The position numbers were made by a program, and so were the translations under genes. From NCBI GenBank assembly GCA_029251005.1, contig JAQXEE010000135.1:1-33950 (forward strand): DNA of 33,950 nt, read 5' to 3'. This stretch comes from Flavobacteriales bacterium (GTDB lineage Bacteria; Bacteroidota; Bacteroidia; Flavobacteriales_C; GCA-002722245). The notes below the pieces were generated by a model. It did not search any database. It was not told where the DNA came from and saw only the letters and a list, made by a program, of their open reading frames with translations. Below are positions 24,801 to 31,896 of the stretch, piece by piece (positions within the stretch are counted from its first letter, which is position 1; the number at the start of each line of letters is the position of its first letter).

Positions 24801-26822
24801 GAAGTTGAAAAAGTATTAGGCGAATTTAATGCTGAAAATATAAAAGCTAAAGTAGCTCTAGTCAAAAATGGTGTTTTAATACCTGTTAAGATAGGTAAAG
24901 AGCTTGCTCAGCAAAAAGAAGAATTGAAACAGTTGGATAATAACGTGGCTGTTGCTTACGGTGAATTAGAAACTACAGAGGAAAAAGCTTCTTATGAAAA
25001 GTTAAAACAATCAGGTTACTTTATGGAAGTTCTTGGTAAATATGGGGAAAAGTCGTTAGTTGCCAAAAATGAAAAAGGTAATGAGATTGCTCTTTCTGAA
25101 ATTGAAAAACTTCAGACTTTAAATTTAAGTGTAAAAGAAGCTAAGGTTATAGAAGGTGATGTTATACCAACAAAGACAAGTAAGCTTATAAAAAAACCTG
25201 AAGAATTAATTACAAAAACTGATATAGAAACAATAGCAGTTCCTAGCAAAGCTCAAGAAGAAGTTTTTGTAACCCCTGTTTTAGAGAAACATGAAGATAA
25301 ATTTCTTGTTAAGTTAGGGACGATTAATGAGAGTACGCCATTAATAGATGTTAATAAATTACTGAATGCTCCAAACACTTTTCAGGTTAAAAAAAGTGAT
25401 GGGACAATTGATGTTTTATCTGACAAAAGTAGCAAATTAGAAGAACCCTCTCATATTAATAAGGCTGCTTTTAAAAAGCAAGGGTTTGAAAATGCTAAAG
25501 TTGCATTTGTTCGCGAAGGTAAAGTTACTGTTTTGAAAAAGGAAAACTTAGATGGGAAGTTCTCTTTAAGTTTAGGTTCTTTTAAAACTGACGTTCCAAG
25601 TGAAGAAATTAATAAAATTGCCAGTATCCCTGATGTCGAGAGTATGGAGACTTTTAATCCAAACTTAACAACTTATGCTGTTGGTAATTTTAATTCTGCA
25701 AATGAAGCTCAGGAAAGAATGGAAGAGTTAATCGTAAAAGGATTTAAACCAGAGCTAATTAAATATGAAGATGGTAAAGTGAAAGTTATTGATGTGGTTT
25801 CGGTTTTCGATAAATTAACGCTTCAGCGCTTAAGTGTATTGAGTGATGAAACAAAACTAATCAAAACAGATGAGGTTGTTTTTAGGGTTCAACTAGGAGC
25901 GTATAGAGGTAAAATTAAAGAGAGCGTTTTTAAAGGTGTTCAAACACTTTCATTTCCAACTTCTGGTGGAATTACTAAATACGTAACAGGATCATTTGGC
26001 ACTTATCAGCAAGCATATATTCATAAGCTTACAATGAAAAGCATGGGGTTTGCTGGAGCCTTTGTAGTTGCCTACAAAGATGGTAAAAGAATAAAAGTAA
26101 CCGATTTGGTTAACCAAGAAAAATTTGAACAAGTTAAAAAGGTAGCTTCTCCAATAGAGCAGGAATATCGAAAAGTAGAAGAGGAAGTAATTCAAACTAA
26201 AGCAAACCTAAATTCCGAAACAAAAACTCCAAAGGTAAGTTACAGAGTTCAAGTTGGTGCTTATAAAGTTGGAGAAGAACCAACTGAATTATCACAATTC
26301 CCTAATATTGAAATGGAAATTTATGGACAGTATAAAAGATATTTGTCTGGTGATTTCCTTACATATTCTCAAGCGAATAATCATAAGTCAGAAGTTAAAA
26401 GTAGTGGGTTTGATGGCGCTTTTGTAGTAGCTTACAGTAATGGACAGAGAGTTTCGGCAGCTGGAGAAAATCCGAATGTGATTTCTCAAAATGATTTAAG
26501 CTCTGTTGCTTCATCTACAACAACTCCTTCTAAATACCAAAAAAGCAAGGTGTTGATTATGATCCAGGTTGGTTTATATAGAGGAGAACTTCCTGAAGAC
26601 TTAAAAGGTAAATTCCAAAGCTTACCAAATTTAACCAAACAAGTAACCACTCATGGTGTAATTAGATACATGACGGGTAATTTTAAAAACCTTTCTGAAG
26701 CTGCTGCTTTTAAAGAAGAATTAGTAAAGAAAGGTTTTGACGGTGCATTCTTAGTTGCCTATTATGATAACGAAAGGATTAAAGTTGAAGAAGCTGTTGA
26801 AATATTGAAGGAAGCTAGATAG
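21897..26822 (+). CDS. Giant outer-membrane protein: beta-barrel, TSP3 Ca-binding stretch and about 12 SPOR-like modules
   Basis: The 1641-residue product begins with a signal peptide. M12 (ATG at 21930, MVKRLIAKILLCVSILTG) may be the true start. Residues about 45-290 look like an 8-strand-type barrel. Residues 302-345 are acidic, thrombospondin type-3-like (DQDGDGVVDGLDICP, DDDKDGVPNYLD). The rest is a chain of roughly 75-90-residue modules at about 398-470, 501-580, 617-697, 728-808, 822-902, 917-998, 1012-1093, 1133-1214, 1220-1300, 1326-1402, 1446-1520 and 1552-1630. The last three are classic SPOR (YRVQVGAYK, GAFVVAYSNGQRV), which binds glycan strands lacking stem peptides. The middle five are divergent and duplicated. 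It seems to replace an OmpA-type anchor by a SPOR array, but no function is established. Its stop abuts the DUF1853 gene directly. Confidence 0.85.
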   Translation: MLKTAISVGVNMVKRLIAKILLCVSILTGHLGAQTLPNEIIPVSKEVKPSIGLGVGFLNFYGDVNSIGNQNSLINQFAYEVHVARKINDYSDLGFSFLTGTILGNEKSADRNLNFKTQIYSLGFYATYNLDYFLNFSKVLNPYVTIGFESFEYNNKGDLVDANGAPYHYWDDGTIRSLDQSSPLAYQASLMQRDYRYETDLRSENLDGFGKYAQLAIGIPVGLGFNFNVSDRLSFKFNTTFHYTFTDLIDNLSKDGNGNRKGNEMNDYFTYNSVSVHYDLLSSPPKTNPEAFYFPDYFILDMADQDGDGVVDGLDICPFTPKGIKVDDEGCPLDDDKDGVPNYLDSESATVDSSFVSAKGKALTDADYYNQYLRYIDSAPIPLEILYKIAGEPEKTAQYRILLGEFSGRLPEGLARKFLEEGDVIGTLNTDNNTAYLTQKYLSLDDAKQRKSELLSKGFPQATIVIWESSEYFTLKEWEERSKKDLKGRFKEHYQNKEQLEGLYAVKLGETEADAQTVDKTKFFEYEDVVVLDGDTNKKNYVIGPFIDKVGAKQLLADVDRKKFPNAEIVKVRNGKAIEIGIEVSDVVPNLSPEGAKSWNEDRKKPVQEKENILANLNGNLVIDFGTANDPKTKAVLNKIKSEKVVVEVKDENGDVRIITKNSQSESFIRKEVERLNTQNIPAKVVRVEDGVLKPVDDEDLREAENKNIVSNSLIKEQYEKKENFLSKLEDAIVIDFGKVSNLKTLAIKEKIKAKQEVVEVTTADGNTKLITKNPQSESQTEKVLIELKSDNIEATAAVVKNGNLIPVNLGKDLVEQKKSLDQLENNVAVNFDKIETQAEKESFENFTSSDDFTEVIDGEGNKWLVSKNNDGNKQAVNEVNELASENVKIGKVLNGKVIPSKSQPTKNNLSDGILSKLENAFVIDFGKIDDPKTQAAKKKIKSVQDVVEVTTKTGESKLISKNPQSNTEVEKVLGEFNAENIKAKVALVKNGVLIPVKIGKELAQQKEELKQLDNNVAVAYGELETTEEKASYEKLKQSGYFMEVLGKYGEKSLVAKNEKGNEIALSEIEKLQTLNLSVKEAKVIEGDVIPTKTSKLIKKPEELITKTDIETIAVPSKAQEEVFVTPVLEKHEDKFLVKLGTINESTPLIDVNKLLNAPNTFQVKKSDGTIDVLSDKSSKLEEPSHINKAAFKKQGFENAKVAFVREGKVTVLKKENLDGKFSLSLGSFKTDVPSEEINKIASIPDVESMETFNPNLTTYAVGNFNSANEAQERMEELIVKGFKPELIKYEDGKVKVIDVVSVFDKLTLQRLSVLSDETKLIKTDEVVFRVQLGAYRGKIKESVFKGVQTLSFPTSGGITKYVTGSFGTYQQAYIHKLTMKSMGFAGAFVVAYKDGKRIKVTDLVNQEKFEQVKKVASPIEQEYRKVEEEVIQTKANLNSETKTPKVSYRVQVGAYKVGEEPTELSQFPNIEMEIYGQYKRYLSGDFLTYSQANNHKSEVKSSGFDGAFVVAYSNGQRVSAAGENPNVISQNDLSSVASSTTTPSKYQKSKVLIMIQVGLYRGELPEDLKGKFQSLPNLTKQVTTHGVIRYMTGNFKNLSEAAAFKEELVKKGFDGAFLVAYYDNERIKVEEAVEILKEAR
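24078..25175 (+). repeat. Two tandem copies of a ~175-residue double SPOR-like unit
   Basis: Within the giant protein, residues 728-902 (24078-24602) and 917-1093 (24645-25175) match as a unit. Both start KLE(D/N)A(I/F)VIDFGK, share VVEVTT, then KLI(T/S)KNPQS, then VVKNG or LVKNG with LIPV. Both continue into a second, more diverged module containing NNVAV. A single copy of the first half precedes them at residues 617-697 (23745-23987). This is a recent internal duplication relative to the other modules. Confidence 0.7.
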
Positions 26823-27626
26823 TTACCACCACACTACCATTATTTTCTTGAAGTTTTGTTCTTTTGTTTTATGCCAAACAAGAGCTGAAAATTTAGATCT
26901 GAGCTTTTCTTGAATCGTTATTAGGGCTTTTTGTTTCGTTATCCAATTCTGATTGAAAATTGGATCTATATACCAATCTATCTTATCAGGAACGCACCAT
27001 TCTCCAATCCAATTTAAATTTTGAAAGCCCTCTAAGTTTACCCAAGTACCAACTACACATTTTTGGAAATTTTGAGGCAATTGCACAAGTTGATCATGCG
27101 GAATGAATAATTGAGCTTTTAAAAGTAATGAAGGTTTAATTTTATCTGTTTTGATGTTTAACTGTTTAAGCTTTTCAGTTACACTTTTATGTTTTAAAAT
27201 AGGTAATTGATGATTCTTTAGTCTTGACTTTTTAAGGTGTAGAAAGTCTTTTCGATTTGGGCCAATCCATTTACCTACAAAATCAGTATTTAAACTATTG
27301 TCAAAAAGGTAGAATTTATAAGATAATTCTATATGCTGAACACTTTCTGTATTGTTGCTTTTTATTATGTAATCAATTTCGCCTACAGTTAACTTACCTT
27401 CTTGGATTTGAAAGTTAGAAAGTATTAGTTTATAATCAATTGAATTTTTTAGAATTAGTTCAAACAAGAATTCAATTTTCTTACCCAATCTATAAATAGA
27501 CGGAGCTTCCACATCCGCAGGAATGATCGATGAAGTTAATTTGAAATCATTAACTCCTTCAATAATCCCTTTCAATTCAGGCGTATTATTAAAACTTGTA
27601 AGATGTTGTTTGATTGTAAACTCCAC
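26823..27626 (-). CDS. DUF1853-family protein
   Basis: A 267-residue cytoplasmic protein matching the layout of DUF1853: LGKKIEFLFELILKNS near 47-62, then VGEIDYIIK at about 81-89, QHIELSYKFYLFDN at about 97-110, and FVGKWIGPNRKDFLHLKK. The GEIDYII and ELSYKFYL parts recall a PD-(D/E)XK nuclease core (acidic residue, then E-x-K with Glu and Lys in HIELSYKFY), but nuclease activity is inference and the function is unknown. The start is GTG at 27626, which puts the FNNTPEL motif where homologues have it. The stop TAA touches the stop of the SPOR-array gene with no gap, and the 5' end is divergent from the cytochrome gene. Confidence 0.8.
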   Translation of the reverse strand: MEFTIKQHLTSFNNTPELKGIIEGVNDFKLTSSIIPADVEAPSIYRLGKKIEFLFELILKNSIDYKLILSNFQIQEGKLTVGEIDYIIKSNNTESVQHIELSYKFYLFDNSLNTDFVGKWIGPNRKDFLHLKKSRLKNHQLPILKHKSVTEKLKQLNIKTDKIKPSLLLKAQLFIPHDQLVQLPQNFQKCVVGTWVNLEGFQNLNWIGEWCVPDKIDWYIDPIFNQNWITKQKALITIQEKLRSKFSALVWHKTKEQNFKKIMVVWW

Positions 27627-27643
27627 GGGTTAAATTTAAACTT

Positions 27644-27651
27644 TACTTTTG
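27644..27651 (+). promoter_or_regulatory. -7 box placing the cytochrome start near the transcript start
   Basis: TACTTTTG is an exact TAnnTTTG match. It lies five bases before the GTG at 27657, so a transcript from here would be leaderless or nearly so. No well-spaced -33 TTG is present, so the assignment is tentative. Confidence 0.4.
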
Positions 27652-27656
27652 CACTT

Positions 27657-30116
27657 GTGAAAGTTAATTTAACAAAATATTTATTACTAGTAACTGGAGC
27701 TTTGTTTTTTATTGCAACAGGCTTTTTGGATAAAGACTCTGTAGAGCAAGTTCCAAAATTTACGCAGTCGAAACACGACTTGTCGGATAATAGCTGCGTT
27801 AGTTGTCACAAAGGCTTAGAAGCAATTCGAGATGTACACAGTGGCATGATGCAAGCTATTTTAGAAGTGGCTGATGAAGCAGGTATTAAAGGTAATGATT
27901 GTGTTGTATGTCATGGAGGAAATCCTAAATCATTTAGCGAAAAAGAATCTCATAAGGGAACAGTTGCTTATTTTAAAAATAATCCTGGACCAAAAAACTT
28001 TTACCCAGATCCTGGTTCACCTTGGATAAATAAAAATACTTGTGGTACTTGTCATGAAGAACAAGTAAAAACACAGTTTACGTCACTGATGTTCACAGAG
28101 GCTGGGAAAATTCAAGGCTCCCTTTGGGGGTTTGGGGGTTTAAATGGCTACAAACATGACGTTGGGAATTTTAATGTAACATCAAATAAATTACACGAAA
28201 CCTTAGGTACCGAAAAATACAGTGCCTATATGCAGGAAATAGAGGCGGAAGAAGGTCAAGTGTTTCCAAAAACAATGGTTGAGTTACCACCAGCACCAAC
28301 TGCAGACGAAGTTGAACTGAATCCTCAATTAGCAGTTTATACTTATTTAAGACAGGAGTGTCAACGTTGTCATACCGGTTCAAAAGGAAGAGAGAAAAGA
28401 GGAGATTACCGTGGAATGGGATGCTCTTCTTGCCACATTCCTTATTCTAATGAAGGATATTACGAAGGTGGGGATTCTTTACTTCAAGGGAAAAAAGGAA
28501 AACCGTTAGTTCATTCCATTCAATCAACACGTGAATGTAAAGTTGAAGTGCACGGAAAAAAATATTCTGGAATTCCAGTAGAAACGTGTACAACTTGTCA
28601 TGATAGAGGTAAAAGAATTGGTACTTCATATCAAGGTTTAATGGAAACCGCTTATGGATCTCCATTTATGGGAGATGGTGGTAAACAAGAAAAATTACAC
28701 ACTAAGAACTATTTACATTTACATGCCGATATTCATTTAGATAAAGGAATGTTATGTCAGGATTGCCATACTTCTTTAGATGTTCATAGTGATGGAAGAT
28801 TAGCCGGTACAACGCTAGCTCCAGTTGAGATAGAATGTCAAGATTGTCATGGAACTCCACAAAAATATCCATGGGAATTACCACTAGGTTATGGAGATGA
28901 AGTGGCCTCAGAAGTTCCTGCAACTGGAGAAGAAAGAGGTGTTGCAAAAGAAAAATTAGAGCACACGAAACAAGGAACAAATTATCATCCTCAAGATGGT
29001 TTTTTACTATCCGCAAGAGGTAATCCTATAGAGAATGCGGTAAGAAAAGGGAATGAAGTAATCTTACATACGGCAGGAGGTAAAGATCTTGAATTAAAAC
29101 CATTAAAAAAGATTTATGAAGATGGTGAGTTAAGTGAGGAAGGTGAGATTGCAATGGTTAATGTTAGTAAACATATTGATCAGTTGGAGTGTTATTCTTG
29201 TCACGCAGACTGGGCTCCGCAATGTTATGGTTGTCACATCAAGATTGATTATTCAACAGGTGAACAGCATCCCGATTGGCTAGCAATGTCGAAAGATCAT
29301 GATTCTTCTGGTTTAACAGCAGAAGCTAGAGGGGAGTATGAAAAACACCTTATTGATGGGAAGGTAACTGAGCAAAGAAGTTATTTAAGATGGGAGAATC
29401 CTCCATTAGTAATTAACGGAGAACATCGTGTTTCTCCTGCAATTCCTGGTTGCCAAACAACTGTTACCGTAATCGGTAAAAATGGAAACGCGCTATTGTC
29501 AAATCATATTTTCAAAATCCCGAATGTTGAAGGAGCAGATACATCAGGACAATTAGCAATTGACATTTCCCCTGTTCAGCCACACACTACTTCAAAAAAA
29601 TCAAGAGCTTGCGAAAGTTGTCATACCAATCCACAATCAATGGGGTATGGTATCGACGGAGGAACTACTTTTGCAAATCCAAGTCAAGCTTATGTTGTTG
29701 ATTTAACTTCTCCAGATGGGGCGATATTATCAGATAGCCATAAGGTTCAAATTAATGCTATTCCAAATTTGGAGGTAGACTGGAGTCGGTTTGTCGATGA
29801 AAACGGAGTTCAAAAACAAACGGTAGGACATCACTTTTCTGGTTCTAGGCCCTTGAATAATGAAGAGAGAGCTAATTTAGATCGAAGAGGAGTCTGTGCA
29901 AGTTGTCACCAATCTTTACCTGAAGAGAATTTAGCGGTGAGTTTATTGTACCATATGAAAGAGGTTTCTGGTAAGAAGTATGATAAAGATGAACACAATT
30001 CATTGATCTATAAAATTCTTAATGTATCGGCTTGGGTTCAGGCTCTTGCTATTTTGGGAGTGTTTATTTTTATGACTCTAATTATTCGAAAACTGCGTCA
30101 AAAGCTTAGTAAATAA
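27657..30116 (+). CDS. Dodecahaem (12 x CxxCH) c-type cytochrome with N- and C-terminal hydrophobic helices
   Basis: With the GTG at 27657 the protein has 819 residues; ATG at 27603 would add 18 but overlaps the DUF1853 start. A hydrophobic helix near residues 8-24 (KYLLLVTGALFFIATGF) exports or anchors it. The C-terminus has another helix at about 793-810, then a basic tail, so the haem part should face the periplasm. CxxCH motifs begin at about 47, 82, 129, 235, 256, 311, 367, 394, 512, 523, 652 and 747, all canonical. The many additional histidines would allow bis-His ligation. A CKVEVH sequence near 294 is not a haem site. Multi-haem cytochromes of this size carry electrons in respiratory chains, but I cannot assign the reaction. 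A multi-pass membrane protein gene starts 3 bp later, a probable partner. Confidence 0.85.
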   Translation: MKVNLTKYLLLVTGALFFIATGFLDKDSVEQVPKFTQSKHDLSDNSCVSCHKGLEAIRDVHSGMMQAILEVADEAGIKGNDCVVCHGGNPKSFSEKESHKGTVAYFKNNPGPKNFYPDPGSPWINKNTCGTCHEEQVKTQFTSLMFTEAGKIQGSLWGFGGLNGYKHDVGNFNVTSNKLHETLGTEKYSAYMQEIEAEEGQVFPKTMVELPPAPTADEVELNPQLAVYTYLRQECQRCHTGSKGREKRGDYRGMGCSSCHIPYSNEGYYEGGDSLLQGKKGKPLVHSIQSTRECKVEVHGKKYSGIPVETCTTCHDRGKRIGTSYQGLMETAYGSPFMGDGGKQEKLHTKNYLHLHADIHLDKGMLCQDCHTSLDVHSDGRLAGTTLAPVEIECQDCHGTPQKYPWELPLGYGDEVASEVPATGEERGVAKEKLEHTKQGTNYHPQDGFLLSARGNPIENAVRKGNEVILHTAGGKDLELKPLKKIYEDGELSEEGEIAMVNVSKHIDQLECYSCHADWAPQCYGCHIKIDYSTGEQHPDWLAMSKDHDSSGLTAEARGEYEKHLIDGKVTEQRSYLRWENPPLVINGEHRVSPAIPGCQTTVTVIGKNGNALLSNHIFKIPNVEGADTSGQLAIDISPVQPHTTSKKSRACESCHTNPQSMGYGIDGGTTFANPSQAYVVDLTSPDGAILSDSHKVQINAIPNLEVDWSRFVDENGVQKQTVGHHFSGSRPLNNEERANLDRRGVCASCHQSLPEENLAVSLLYHMKEVSGKKYDKDEHNSLIYKILNVSAWVQALAILGVFIFMTLIIRKLRQKLSK

Positions 30117-30119
30117 ATT

Positions 30120-30935
30120 ATGTCAAATACAATAGATGATAAAAATAAAGAAACCGAAATTACTGATTTCTCTTTTCCAATAAACAAGTTTATATCCAAG
30201 GGGTGGGAATTAGGACTGAAGATTTTAGGATGGTATGTTTTATATATGACTTTAGCTATGACTGCCAGTAGTTTATTAAAAAGTCTTCCGTATGTGGGAT
30301 CATTGATTAATACTTTAGTGATTGCTCCGGTTTTAGCTAGTGGTACTGTATTCTTTATCCATCATCGATACACCACAAACCGAAGTGATTTCGGATTGAT
30401 TTTTTTAGGGTTTAAAAAGAATTTATTGCAAATAATTCTATTAAATCTAATTTTAGTTATTGGATGCCTAATAATTTACTTGCCTTTAATTTTAGAGATT
30501 TATAATTCAGTTGATCTTTCCGATTTCACAAAAATAGCAAATGAGAAAAACCCCGAAGCTTTAATGCCCTTGGTAAAGGATTTGTTTAAAGATATCGGTA
30601 GTTGGGTAAGAACTGGTTTTTTCTGTTCTTTTGGAATATTATTCCTTATGACTTTTACGGTTTTCACTAGTTTTTTAGTTGTGTTAGAAAACTACACTGC
30701 CGTTAAAGCTATCTCAGTCAGCTTTAAAATTGTAAAAAAGAAATTTATTAAAATATTATGGTTTTTAATCCTATTAGGGTTGATTAACCTATTGGGGGTT
30801 TTGTGTTTGATAATTGGTTTGTTTATTACTGTTCCAATAAGTTTTGCTGCTGTTTACATAGCTTATATTAGTGTTTTTAAACCTAATTTGGAAATAGAAG
30901 ATGATGTTAAGGATAAAGATGTTTTAGATGCCTGA
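30120..30935 (+). CDS. Multi-pass membrane protein paired with the cytochrome gene
   Basis: This 271-residue inner-membrane protein has a polar N-terminus (about 30 residues) followed by hydrophobic helices at about 32-52, 62-81, 103-126, 166-189 and 209-254 (one or two). A soluble loop at about 127-165 (SVDLSDFTKIANEKNPEALM) lies between, and the tail is acidic (EIEDDVKDKD). The pattern resembles YciC/DUF975-like uncharacterised membrane proteins; the closest family is uncertain. It starts 3 bp after the cytochrome stop, so the pair is one transcript. It has no conspicuous paired histidines that would mark a haem b or quinol-oxidising subunit. A role in anchoring or quinone access for the cytochrome is only a guess. 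Confidence 0.75.
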   Translation: MSNTIDDKNKETEITDFSFPINKFISKGWELGLKILGWYVLYMTLAMTASSLLKSLPYVGSLINTLVIAPVLASGTVFFIHHRYTTNRSDFGLIFLGFKKNLLQIILLNLILVIGCLIIYLPLILEIYNSVDLSDFTKIANEKNPEALMPLVKDLFKDIGSWVRTGFFCSFGILFLMTFTVFTSFLVVLENYTAVKAISVSFKIVKKKFIKILWFLILLGLINLLGVLCLIIGLFITVPISFAAVYIAYISVFKPNLEIEDDVKDKDVLDA

Positions 30936-30986
30936 TTTTTTTAAATGTAAGTATTTAAAAGAATTAGGTTTAATGAATTTCATGAT

Positions 30987-30994
30987 TATATTTG
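30987..30994 (+). promoter_or_regulatory. -7 box of the DUF805 gene
   Basis: TATATTTG is an exact TAnnTTTG match, 28 bp before the ATG at 31023. A good -33 TTG is not evident. A small inverted repeat, TTGTT (30992-30996) and AACAA (31002-31006), overlaps its end. Confidence 0.45.
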
Positions 30995-31022
30995 TTGTCA
31001 TAACAACTTAAACGATAAAATA

Positions 31023-31379
31023 ATGAATTGGTATTTAGAGGTTTTAAAAAAATTCGCTGTTTTTAATGGTAGAGCAAGAAGAAAAGAATATTGGATGTTT
31101 ATACTATTCAATACAATCTTTTCCATAGTGTTTTCTTTTGTTGATACGCTATTAATTGGTAGTGAGATAACATCAAATCTTTATTCTTTAGTAGTATTGG
31201 TGCCAAGTATAGCTGTCGGTATTAGAAGAATGCATGATGTGGGTAAAAGTGGATGGTTTATTTTAATTCCAATTTATAACTTAATCTTAGCTATACGAGA
31301 AGGAGATAAAGGAGAGAATGAATATGGTCAAGATCCAAAGGTTGGAACAGTTCTAAATAATGATATTTTAGACGTGTGA
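31023..31379 (+). CDS. DUF805 family small membrane protein
   Basis: A 118-residue protein with the DUF805 pattern: an N-terminal MNWYLEVLKKFAVFNGRARR, then KEYWMFILFNTIFSIVFS beginning the first helix (about 24-43). A second helix is at about 55-67, and VGIRRMHDVGKSGWFILIPI (about 65-84) leads into a last helix, ending with a polar GENEYGQDP tail. Members are small integral membrane proteins of unknown function, often near stress or envelope genes. It has its own -7-like box and ends at a strong palindromic terminator. Confidence 0.9.
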   Translation: MNWYLEVLKKFAVFNGRARRKEYWMFILFNTIFSIVFSFVDTLLIGSEITSNLYSLVVLVPSIAVGIRRMHDVGKSGWFILIPIYNLILAIREGDKGENEYGQDPKVGTVLNNDILDV

Positions 31380-31397
31380 GTCTATTTTTTAAAGTTT

Positions 31398-31431
31398 AAA
31401 AAAGGGAGTCAATTAATTGACTCCCTTTTTT
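31398..31431. terminator. 34-bp perfect palindromic terminator (bidirectional)
   Basis: Six A, GGGAGTCAATT, then AATTGACTCCC and six T form a perfect inverted repeat with no spacer (31398-31414, 31415-31431). T-runs end it on both strands, so it can terminate both the DUF805 gene from the left and the small minus-strand gene from the right. Confidence 0.92.
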
Positions 31432-31447
31432 ATGAAATATTTTGAGA

Positions 31448-31633
31448 TTAACTTCCACACATTTCACAATCGTCTGCATTTCCATCATGTAGTTTTGCCG
31501 TTCCAAGCTCTTTTTCAAGCTCAAGAATTTCATCTTTTAAATCTAATTTTTTCATAAAATCAGCTCCGTCCAGCTCTGATTTTAAACTGTTGATTTTGTC
31601 AGTCAATAAATTTCTTCTTTCTAATGGATTCAT
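31448..31633 (-). CDS. Small conserved protein with a helical body and Cys tail
   Basis: A 61-residue protein opening MNPLERRNLLTDKINSLKSE, followed by a helical body (DFMKKLDLKDEILELEKEL, about 25-43) and a tail ending CEMCGS. I recognise a similar arrangement (MNPLERR start, SxDFMxKLDLxxEI, CxxCGS end) in small Bacteroidota proteins. The Cys pair at the end could bind a metal or be redox-active, but a single CxxC is not enough to say so. It shares the terminator at 31398-31431 with the DUF805 gene. A minus-strand -7-like box lies just upstream of its start. Confidence 0.75.
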   Translation of the reverse strand: MNPLERRNLLTDKINSLKSELDGADFMKKLDLKDEILELEKELGTAKLHDGNADDCEMCGS

Positions 31634-31653
31634 TTCGTCGGATTTTTGATCCT

Positions 31654-31661
31654 CAAAGTTA
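31654..31661 (-). promoter_or_regulatory. -7-like box of the small Cys-tailed gene
   Basis: On the minus strand TAACTTTG matches TAnnTTTG, about 20 bp before the ATG at 31633. No -33 TTG at proper spacing was found, so this is tentative. Confidence 0.35.
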
Positions 31662-31793
31662 AGGTAAAGACAAAGTGATATTTGAGGGATTCACAAAAAG
31701 TAATTCAACGATTTATCAACAAATTCATTTTTCACTAACACAAAATTAGATCGAATAACTTTTAAACTCCTTCAATATTGGATCTTAAATGGT

Positions 31794-31820
31794 TATTTTT
31801 GTGAGTTACAAAACTGTAAC
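31794..31820 (+). promoter_or_regulatory. -7 box plus inverted repeat upstream of the surface protein
   Basis: TATTTTTG (31794-31801) matches TAnnTTTG. A perfect inverted repeat, GTTACA (31805-31810) and TGTAAC (31815-31820) with a 4-bp spacer, follows at once, where an operator or 5'-end hairpin would act. The leader to the ATG at 31897 would be about 90 bases. Confidence 0.35.
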
Positions 31821-31896
31821 AAATCAAATATTGAGTTGTTATAGTATAAGAATATAGGGCATTAGAGGCCTTTTAAAAATATTATTTCAATTAGGG

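Noticed and set aside
28531-28560. CKVEVH segment in the cytochrome as a possible unusual haem site
   Set aside because: It has only one cysteine, so it cannot be a CX4CH-type haem c site.
28171-29016. Minus-strand open frames inside the 12-haem cytochrome gene
   Set aside because: The plus frame has twelve CxxCH motifs; the antisense frames show no family features.
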